This document shows positions 1 through 4,541 of a DNA stretch of 7,000 nt, piece by piece. Within the stretch, counting starts at the first letter, position 1. Every line of letters starts with the position of its first letter. The notes below the pieces were generated by a model. That model worked only from the letters and a program-made list of their open reading frames with translations. It did not search any database and was not told the origin of the DNA. Source of the stretch: UBA12403 sp043808565 (GTDB lineage: Bacteria; Patescibacteriota; Patescibacteriia; UBA9934; GWF2-40-263); NCBI GenBank assembly GCA_043808565.1, contig JAZDEQ010000022.1:1-7000 (forward strand), written 5' to 3'. Both the position numbers and the translations under genes were made by a program.

Positions 1-216
1 GGCCGCGACATCTGCTGCGTCAGCATTGTTCTCGTCGTACGCGGCGGTGAGGAGTCCTTTTGTTTGCTTCAGGTCTTCTCGAAGAGACGCCGTTTCGGTG
101 GTCTGTACGTCGAGCTGTTCCCGAAGGTTAGAAACCATCCAAATAGCCACGAAGCAAACGACGGTTAGGGCAAGTTCAACAATCGAAAGGATCGCTATAA
201 GTCGATCGCGTTTCAT
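1..216 (-). CDS. Membrane-anchored coiled-coil protein, N-terminal part (runs off the window)
   Basis: Seventy-two codons are visible, starting MKRDRLIAILSIVELALTVV and open to the window edge. Residues about 6-29 form one hydrophobic segment after a short basic N-terminus (KRDR), so this is a signal anchor with the remainder probably outside the cell. Residues about 30-60 are polar and rich in Glu, Gln, Leu and Lys (for example LREQLDVQ, SLREDLKQ), which suggests a coiled coil. I do not recognise a family. The start at 216 is chosen because AAGGA lies 6 nt upstream; an in-frame ATG two codons earlier (222) would overlap that site. The codons are GC-richer than those of the central genes. A well-formed promoter lies upstream at 259-287. 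A divisome (FtsB/FtsL-like) or other envelope role is possible but is only a guess from architecture. Confidence 0.65.
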   Translation of the reverse strand, partial: MKRDRLIAILSIVELALTVVCFVAIWMVSNLREQLDVQTTETASLREDLKQTKGLLTAAYDENNADAADVAA

Positions 217-222
217 GGGCAT

Positions 223-227
223 TCCTT
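223..227 (-). promoter_or_regulatory. Shine-Dalgarno site deciding the start at 216
   Basis: On the minus strand AAGGA is followed by six bases and then ATGAAA. The spacing fits the ATG at 216. The competing in-frame ATG at 222 overlaps the site. Clear Shine-Dalgarno sites are absent from the AT-rich genes in this window, so this one stands out. Confidence 0.55.
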
Positions 228-250
228 GTTACGATTTGTGGATCCCGAAG

Positions 251-285
251 GACACCAAAAGGTATCAAAAAGTGAGATTGGTGTC
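251..285. repeat. Inverted repeat across the promoter (possible operator)
   Basis: GACACCAA (251-258) and TTGGTGTC (278-285) are perfect 8-bp inverted arms separated by 19 bp. One arm overlaps the -35 box and the other abuts the downstream edge of the -10 box, so a dimeric repressor could cover the promoter. An operator function is inferred from placement; no regulator gene is visible nearby. Confidence 0.4.
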
Positions 286-287
286 AA
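259..287 (-). promoter_or_regulatory. Sigma70-type promoter for the gene at 1-216
   Basis: On the minus strand a perfect -35 box TTGACA (282-287) is followed by a 17-nt spacer and a -10 box TACCTT (259-264; four of six consensus bases). The start codon lies about 42 nt downstream of the -10 box. The TGA inside TTGACA (284-286) is also the stop codon of the long remnant reading frame upstream. Confidence 0.6.
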
Positions 288-306
288 TATGGTCGGGTCG
301 GCTGGA

Positions 307-366
307 TCACAAAACCGTTGATCCGCCTTCGCCGAGCTTCGGTGGACACGGTCGACGGTTTTGTGA
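307..366. repeat. Long imperfect palindrome with a GC-rich apical hairpin
   Basis: The outer arms TCACAAAACCGT (307-318) and ACGGTTTTGTGA (355-366) pair perfectly over 12 bp. The stem continues as G-T, G-C and A-T, then a bulged T, then CCG/CGG. The apex can fold as CCGA-GCT-TCGG (332-342) or as CCGCC/GGTGG (323-345). It sits between the terminator at 371-406 and the promoter at 259-287, and has no T-run, so it is not a typical terminator. It may be a copy of a dispersed palindromic repeat or the end of a small mobile element; one window cannot show copy number. Confidence 0.55.
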
Positions 367-370
367 GGAT

Positions 371-406
371 AAAAAAATACTGCCATTTTAAAACCAGCAG
401 TATTTT
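371..406 (-). terminator. Rho-independent terminator, possibly bidirectional
   Basis: The arms AAAATACTGC (374-383) and GCAGTATTTT (397-406) form a perfect 10-bp stem with a 13-nt loop. Read on the minus strand it ends in a run of seven T; on the plus strand it is followed by a T-rich stretch. It lies where a minus-strand gene ending near 415 should terminate, which suggests that the tail at 407-715 once belonged to a gene ending here. Confidence 0.65.
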
Positions 407-715
407 ATTTTTTAAAATTTTGACACCGGGTACTAATAATCCGCAAGAATTAACGGCCACGCGAAGGAGTTTTTCTTTGGGCACAATAAAGGTTTTATAT
501 TTATCTCCTGGGACGGGCAGGCTTTCTTGGTTTGGCAAAAATTCTGTTTGGGCTTTAATGGGAATTTTTAGACCAAGAAGATTTATTTGCGCCGTGACTT
601 TAATATTTTTTGACCACAAACCAGTTAACTCCCACTGACAAATATCCCAACGTTGTTTATTGGTTAATAACCAAAGAGTTCCGGTAACCAATTTCCCAGG
701 GTGGGGTTTTATACC
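407..715 (-). other. Protein-like fragment of unknown family, the C-terminal end of a lost gene
   Basis: These codons follow the transposase remnant in the same frame and look like real protein rather than noise: NKQRWDICQWELTGLW, then INLLGLKIPIKAQTEF, LPVPGDKYKTFIVPKEKLL and VNSCGLLVPGVKI. They have balanced hydrophobic and charged content, suggesting a beta-rich extracytoplasmic or soluble domain. I do not recognise the family. The fragment ends within a few codons of the terminator at 371-406, as a gene's 3' end would. However, no stop codon occurs in this frame before the terminator, so a small frameshift near the end is possible. I infer that a deletion fused the front of the transposase to the back of this gene. 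Confidence 0.4.
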
Positions 716-1052
716 ATATAATTTTCGAGCTTCTTTAATCAGAATTTCTGCGAAGTCTCGGAAGATGCGCCAATCGCGTTTTTCATTAGCTCGAGCCAAA
801 GTTGGCAAGGCGATCGGTTTATGAAAACCAAGATGGTATAATTTTTCTCGATGGGCTCCTAGACAAACAATAATATCACGCAAACTTTCTCTGAATGAAA
901 GCTGTCCAAAAGCCAGGGCAAGAAATTGTTCCCAACAAGTGAAATGCTTAATTCGAAATTCGCCATTATAACGTTCAACGCATTGATCAAATTGATAACG
1001 ATCAACGAAATCCATAATCTGAGAAAAGACATATTTTCCTTGGTGCATATTT

Positions 1053-1083
1053 GGATAATTGATAATTTAGGTATCAATTATCC
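1053..1083. repeat. Perfect 12-bp inverted repeat immediately upstream of the transposase start
   Basis: GGATAATTGATA (1053-1064) and TATCAATTATCC (1072-1083) are perfect arms around a 7-nt loop. On the transposase strand the hairpin ends 4 nt before its ATG, so in RNA it would hinder ribosome access to the start. It could equally be a DNA operator. Confidence 0.6.
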
Positions 1084-1104
1084 CACCAAAAAGAAATTCA
1101 AATC

Positions 1105-1120
1105 GAAAAATATATTTTTC
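1105..1120. repeat. Perfect 16-bp palindrome in the gap between transposase and toxin remnants
   Basis: GAAAAATATATTTTTC reads the same on both strands. It lies in the AT-rich gap 1084-1166 upstream of the transposase, where the end of the insertion element would be expected. With only A and T inside, it could arise by chance; no terminal repeat or target duplication can be assigned. Confidence 0.35.
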
Positions 1121-1166
1121 TCAGATTGTGGCTTAACAAACAACTATTTTAATCGTTGGCTAAAAG

Positions 1167-1406
1167 TTAACGAGACACGAGTGATAATTGACTATGAGTT
1201 CCGATAGTAATAAGAATTATAACTTCAGGCTTTTCTTCAAAAATCCCCCGCCAATCACTGGAGATGTTTATGCTTCTTAAACCTTTTAATTTTCCCGACA
1301 AGGAGGGGTTATTAAGGAGGGGATTATGTTTGTTTACCCCAAGAATTTTTAGAAGGTTTATTTTTTTGACGAGCATATTCTTTTCGGGCACTTTTAATAG
1401 CCGCAA
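1167..1406 (-). pseudogene. RelE/YafQ-type toxin remnant, N-terminus missing
   Basis: The recognisable part begins about residue 25 of the open frame (near 1334): NKHNPLLNNPSLSGKLKG, then RSINISSDWRGIFEE and VIILITIGTHSQLS. This is the C-terminal two thirds of a RelE/ParE-superfamily mRNA interferase, with the family's LSGKLKG, the R-I/F turn and the terminal IGTHSQ motif. The usual first 30-35 residues are absent, and the 5' part of this frame merely overlaps the antitoxin gene out of frame. The last residues (LVSR) also depart from the usual short tail. An internal deletion removing the end of the antitoxin gene and the start of the toxin gene explains the arrangement. The fold lacks its first strand and helices, so activity is unlikely. 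Confidence 0.7.
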
Positions 1407-1587
1407 GAAGCTCGCTAGTGGGGGTTTGCTCAGATTTATCGAGACTAATATAGAGTATTTTATTATTAATAAAATTTCTTAAGTAAACATTAAGCACGTC
1501 ACTTAAATTTAAACCCATTTGTGAGGCGATTTTTTGAGCTTGGGTTTTAATTTGTTTGTCGGTTTTAAAATTGATAACTGTGGTCAT
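1324..1587 (-). CDS. RelB/DinJ-family antitoxin with an altered C-terminus
   Basis: The 87-residue protein starts MTTVINFKTDKQIKTQAQKI, the ribbon-helix-helix N-terminus typical of RelB/DinJ antitoxins: a beta strand for DNA contact, then helices ASQMGLNLSDVLNVYLRNFI. It would bind its own promoter and neutralise a RelE-type toxin. The start at 1587 is chosen because family similarity begins there and the promoter's -10 box lies only 24 nt upstream; the frame is open 20 codons further, into the promoter. No Shine-Dalgarno site is visible. The C-terminus (after ARKEYARQKNKPSKN) ends SWGKQT, out of frame with the toxin fragment that follows, so the usual toxin-binding tail seems lost at a deletion joint. 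The gene could still make a DNA-binding orphan antitoxin. Confidence 0.75.
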   Translation of the reverse strand: MTTVINFKTDKQIKTQAQKIASQMGLNLSDVLNVYLRNFINNKILYISLDKSEQTPTSELLAAIKSARKEYARQKNKPSKNSWGKQT

Positions 1588-1611
1588 ATTTTTATTTAAA
1601 CTAATATTTAC

Positions 1612-1640
1612 ATTGTATATACGTTGAAAACTTTTGTCAA
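1612..1640 (-). promoter_or_regulatory. Sigma70 promoter of the antitoxin gene
   Basis: On the minus strand TTGACA (1635-1640) is separated by 17 nt from TACAAT (1612-1617), near-consensus in both boxes and spacing. The leader to the ATG at 1587 is under 25 nt. RelB-type antitoxins bind around their own promoter, so autoregulation is plausible, but no obvious operator repeat is seen. Confidence 0.75.
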
Positions 1641-1662
1641 TTAGCAAACAAAAAATGTAAAC

Positions 1663-1697
1663 AAAAAAGTCGCCGGATTTTAACCAGCGACTTTTTT
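1663..1697 (-). terminator. Strong rho-independent terminator after hppA
   Basis: AAAAAAGTCGC (1663-1673) and GCGACTTTTTT (1687-1697) form a perfect 11-bp stem with a 13-nt loop. It lies ten bases past the hppA stop and separates hppA from the antitoxin promoter. The symmetrical A and T runs would allow it to work in both directions. Confidence 0.85.
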
Positions 1698-1706
1698 GGT
1701 TTGGGT

Positions 1707-3716
1707 TTAAACAATGAGCGCCACAATCAACAAAGCCACAATGTTCAAAATTTTAATCATTGGGTTAATGGCTGGACCAGCGGTGTCTTTGTAGGGATCA
1801 CCGACTGTATCGCCAGTAACCGCGGCTTGGTGAGCAAAAGAACCCTTGCCGCCGTAGTTGCCCTTTTCAATGTATTTCTTGGCGTTGTCCCAAGCGCCGC
1901 CACCAGCCGTCATGGAAATGGCCATGAACAAACCAGTAACAATGGAACCAATGAGCAAGCCACCAAGAGCGATTGGACCAAAGACAAAGCCGACAACGAT
2001 TGGTGAGAGAACGGCTAGTAAGGCCGGCACCACCATTTCTTTAATAGCGGCTTTGGTGACGATATCGACTGCCCGACCGTAATCTGGTTTGTCGATGCCT
2101 TCCATGATTTTCTTTTCTTTGAATTGACGGCGAACTTCTTCAACCACAGCGCCAGCAGCGCGACCAACAGCTTCCATGGCTCGAGCGCTAAAAACATAAG
2201 TTACCAGGCCACCAAGGAATAAACCAATAATAACTTTTGGATCAGCTAGGTCAAAAATAACATCAGCTTTTTCTATTTTTAAGGCGTGAACATAATCACC
2301 AAAAAGAACCAAAGTAGCGAGACCAGCTGAACCAATGGCATAAGCTTTGGTTACCGCTTTGGTGGTGTTACCAACGGCGTCCAAAGGATCAGTAACATCG
2401 CGAACTGATTCTGGTAAACCAGCCATTTCAGCAATGCCGCCGGCGTTATCGGTGATTGGGCCATAAGCATCGATGGCTACGATAATGCCAGTAAGCGACA
2501 ACATAGAAACCGCAGCAATAGCAATGCCATAAAGACCAGCTGAGGCGTAAGCAACGAGAACACCAAAAACAATTACCAAAACCGGAAGAGCTGTAGCTTT
2601 CATGGAAAGAGCCAAGCCAGCAATGACATTGGTGCCATGGCCAGTTTGTGAAGCTTCGGCTAATTTTTTAACTGGGTTATAAGAAGTGCTGGTGTAATAT
2701 TCTGTGATGACAATCATTAAAGCTGTAACTACTAAACCAACAACCGAAGACAAGAAAAGGAAAATTGGGGCTGGACCGCCGATTACCGAGCTCATCATGT
2801 ATTTGGTGACAAACCAGAAACCGATTAAGGCTAAAACACCGCTGGTGGCCAAGCCTTTGTAAAGAGCGCCCATGATGTTTTGGTTTTTTCCAAGTTTAAT
2901 AGCAAAGGTTCCAACAATCGAAGCAATAATAGCCACTGAACCAAGAGCTAATGGATAGAGAACAAAGGCTTCCCCACCCTTGATGGCGACCATAGAAGTG
3001 GCGCCAAGGAACATGGTGGCCACCATAGTAACCGCATAAGTTTCAAAAAGGTCAGCGGCCATACCAGCGCAGTCGCCAACGTTGTCACCAACGTTATCGG
3101 CAATAACGGCTGGGTTACGCGGGTCGTCTTCAGGAATACCAGCCTCGACTTTACCAACCAAGTCAGCGCCGACATCGGCCGCTTTGGTAAAGATGCCGCC
3201 GCCAAGTCGAGCAAAAACTGAAATGAGCGAACCGCCAAAACCAAGACCAATCAAAGCGTTTACATTGTAACCAGAAATCATGTAAAAACCTGCAACCGCG
3301 ATAAGACCAAGACCAACCACAAACAAACCAGTAATTGAACCGCCACGAACGGCAACATTCAAGGCTTCTTTCAAACCCTTTTTGGCCGCCTCGGTAGTGC
3401 GGACATTGGCTCGGACAGAAATAAACATGCCGGTAAAACCAGCTAAAGATGAGAAGATGGCGCCAACAGCAAAACCTGCGGCTAACCACCAATTTAAGAA
3501 AAGACCAATAAGAACCAGAACGATGATGCCAATAACCGCAATGGTTTTATATTGGCGGGCCATATAAGCCTTGGCCCCGTCTTGAATAGCTCGGGCAATG
3601 CCGATCATTTTTCCATCACCAGATGGTAAACGTAAAATCCACTGAATAAGAACAGCACCGTAGATTAGGGCTACAAGTCCGGCCCCAATCGCGAGAAGAG
3701 AAATTATGTTGGGCAT
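1707..3716 (-). CDS. hppA: K+-independent H+-translocating membrane pyrophosphatase
   Basis: This 669-residue integral membrane protein hydrolyses pyrophosphate and pumps protons out of the cytoplasm. Length and about 16 hydrophobic segments match the family. The substrate site is intact: DVGADLVGKVE at 181-191 (D181, D185, K189, E191), the acidic DDPRNP and DNVGDNVGD stretch at 197-215, ITDNAGGIAEM at 421-431, and the C-terminal GGAWDNAKKYIE (606-617) and GDTVGDPYKDT (635-645). The segment GNTTKAVTK has Lys at 453 and Thr at 456. Lys at this position marks the K+-independent subfamily, whereas K+-dependent H+ and Na+ pumps have Ala. The start ATG at 3716 matches the expected hydrophobic N-terminus and follows a good promoter; no Shine-Dalgarno site is seen. 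It is monocistronic, divergent from rnhB, and ends at a strong terminator. Confidence 0.96.
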   Translation of the reverse strand: MPNIISLLAIGAGLVALIYGAVLIQWILRLPSGDGKMIGIARAIQDGAKAYMARQYKTIAVIGIIVLVLIGLFLNWWLAAGFAVGAIFSSLAGFTGMFISVRANVRTTEAAKKGLKEALNVAVRGGSITGLFVVGLGLIAVAGFYMISGYNVNALIGLGFGGSLISVFARLGGGIFTKAADVGADLVGKVEAGIPEDDPRNPAVIADNVGDNVGDCAGMAADLFETYAVTMVATMFLGATSMVAIKGGEAFVLYPLALGSVAIIASIVGTFAIKLGKNQNIMGALYKGLATSGVLALIGFWFVTKYMMSSVIGGPAPIFLFLSSVVGLVVTALMIVITEYYTSTSYNPVKKLAEASQTGHGTNVIAGLALSMKATALPVLVIVFGVLVAYASAGLYGIAIAAVSMLSLTGIIVAIDAYGPITDNAGGIAEMAGLPESVRDVTDPLDAVGNTTKAVTKAYAIGSAGLATLVLFGDYVHALKIEKADVIFDLADPKVIIGLFLGGLVTYVFSARAMEAVGRAAGAVVEEVRRQFKEKKIMEGIDKPDYGRAVDIVTKAAIKEMVVPALLAVLSPIVVGFVFGPIALGGLLIGSIVTGLFMAISMTAGGGAWDNAKKYIEKGNYGGKGSFAHQAAVTGDTVGDPYKDTAGPAINPMIKILNIVALLIVALIV

Positions 3717-3748
3717 AAAAAAGTTAGGTTTTTAAAGTGACGGTTGTT

Positions 3749-3777
3749 ATAATAGTCTTTGAACACGGTTTTGTCAA
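3749..3777 (-). promoter_or_regulatory. Sigma70 promoter of hppA
   Basis: On the minus strand TTGACA (3772-3777) is followed by 17 nt and TATTAT (3749-3754). The leader is about 25 nt. Its first twelve bases, TTGACAAAACCG, and its -10 box are identical to those of the promoter at 6356-6384. Confidence 0.75.
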
Positions 3778-3800
3778 TCGTTTTTTGAAGTTTTTATGAG
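3771..3800 (+). promoter_or_regulatory. Weak candidate promoter of rnhB, overlapping the hppA -35 box
   Basis: TTGTCA (3771-3776) is followed by 18 nt and TATGAG (3795-3800), a modest match that would start transcription about 25 nt before the rnhB ATG. Its -35 box shares bases with the opposite-strand -35 box of hppA. No better plus-strand candidate is seen in the 115-bp divergent gap. Confidence 0.3.
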
Positions 3801-3831
3801 GTTTTATTGGGAAATAAGAGAATTTTAGCTT

Positions 3832-4446
3832 ATGAAAAAAGATCCAACCTTTCATTTTGAACGCGATCTTGCGGCTTTGGGATACCGGGCTGTGGTTGGT
3901 GTTGATGAGGTTGGTTGTGGCGCTTTGGCCGGACCAGTTGTGGCCGGTGCGGTTATTTTACAACCACCGTTTCGCTTGGCCGGAGTTCGTGATAGTAAAC
4001 TTTTGTCAGCTACGGCTCGTGAGCGATTGGCCGAGACAATTAAAAAACAAGCCCAAGCCCAGGTGGTTGGCGAAGCTTCGGTAGAAGAAATAAATCAATT
4101 CGGTATTCGTCAGGCCACTTTTTTGGCCATGCGGCGAGCCATTGAAAAAATTGGTGAAGTGGATTTTGTTTTAGTTGATGCTTGGCAAATTCCTGGTCTG
4201 CCTTTTAAACAAAAAGGGATTATTCGTGGTGATCGATTAATCAAATCAATTGCGGCCGCTTCAATTATTGCCAAAGTTTATCGTGATGCGTTTATGAGAA
4301 AAATTTCTGAAGAATATTCGGAGTATGGTTTTGATGAGCACAAAGGTTATGCCACAGCTTTTCATCTTTCGGCCATTGAAAAACATGGTCCTTGTCCAAT
4401 CCACCGAACTTCTTGGCGACGTTTCCAGCCACAGCTTTTTGATTGA
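3832..4446 (+). CDS. rnhB: Ribonuclease HII
   Basis: This 204-residue enzyme cuts RNA in RNA-DNA hybrids and single ribonucleotides embedded in DNA. All four catalytic acids are present: D25 and E26 in GVDEVGCGALAGPVVAGAV, D116 in VLVDAW, and D134 in IIRGD. D116 and D134 are 18 residues apart, as in known enzymes. Other family motifs are DSKLLS (54-59), SIAAASIIAKVYRD (139-152), the YGFDEHKGYAT stretch and HRTSWRR near the end. The usual GRG motif after DE is GCG here (C29 for Arg), and the common Ser in GDxxS is Ile. Length is normal. The start ATG at 3832 has only a poor AAGAGAA upstream. It is the first gene of the plus-strand block and its stop codon overlaps the next promoter. Confidence 0.95.
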   Translation: MKKDPTFHFERDLAALGYRAVVGVDEVGCGALAGPVVAGAVILQPPFRLAGVRDSKLLSATARERLAETIKKQAQAQVVGEASVEEINQFGIRQATFLAMRRAIEKIGEVDFVLVDAWQIPGLPFKQKGIIRGDRLIKSIAAASIIAKVYRDAFMRKISEEYSEYGFDEHKGYATAFHLSAIEKHGPCPIHRTSWRRFQPQLFD

Positions 4447-4471
4447 CCAGAAACCTTTTTGATGGTATCAT
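4443..4471 (+). promoter_or_regulatory. Promoter of the M23 peptidase gene pair, overlapping the rnhB stop
   Basis: TTGACC (4443-4448) is followed by 17 nt and TATCAT (4466-4471), five of six consensus bases in each box. The -35 box contains the TGA stop of rnhB (4444-4446). Transcription would begin near 4478, about 65 nt before the TTG start at 4542. No terminator separates rnhB from this gene, so read-through is also likely. Confidence 0.6.
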
Positions 4472-4541
4472 ATTCATTGCTTAAAAAATTAACCAAGCTT
4501 ATATAAGACTTTCTACTAAAAAATTTTTTATCAGTTTTGTT

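Larger units (their letters stand above)
284..1048 (-). pseudogene. Truncated IS4-type (DUF4372) transposase joined to an unrelated tail
   Basis: The frame is open for 254 codons but only the first 111 or so resemble a transposase. MHQGKYVFSQIMDF, the RYNGEFRIKHFTCWEQFLALA stretch, the QLSFRESLRDI motif and the LARANEKRDWRIFRDFA stretch match the N-terminal DUF4372 domain of IS4-family enzymes. In intact relatives the DNA-binding region is followed by a catalytic block containing a DSTTIDL-like first acidic motif and later DDE residues. None of these appears here in any frame down to 284, so the protein cannot be active. Homology stops abruptly after KEARKLY (near 716) and different sequence follows. 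The last 40 or so codons run through a terminator, a palindrome and a -35 box, and are probably not native coding. The frame is best read as an insertion-sequence remnant created by deletion. Confidence 0.75.

Noticed and set aside
307..366. Integron attC recombination site
   Set aside because: The hairpin lacks the paired RYYYAAC and GTTRRRY core sites at its ends, and no integrase or cassette array is present.
26..391. Plus-strand 121-codon open frame
   Set aside because: It runs antisense to the better supported minus-strand gene (promoter, ribosome site, membrane helix) and through the palindrome; its Ser/Arg-rich translation looks like a shadow.
859..1077. Second minus-strand frame overlapping the transposase start
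   Set aside because: It overlaps the transposase N-terminus in another frame, crosses the inverted repeat, and shows no family features.
926..1207. Plus-strand 93-codon frame
   Set aside because: It is antisense to the transposase start and runs through the AT-rich palindromes; no domain or ribosome site is seen.
1324..1406. Intact toxin N-terminus encoded within the antitoxin overlap
   Set aside because: The first 24 residues of that frame do not resemble RelE N-termini and are simply the antitoxin codons read out of frame.
4518..4529. AAAAAATTTTTT as a terminator of rnhB
   Set aside because: It is a pure A/T palindrome without a GC stem or loop and lies inside the transcript start region of the next gene.
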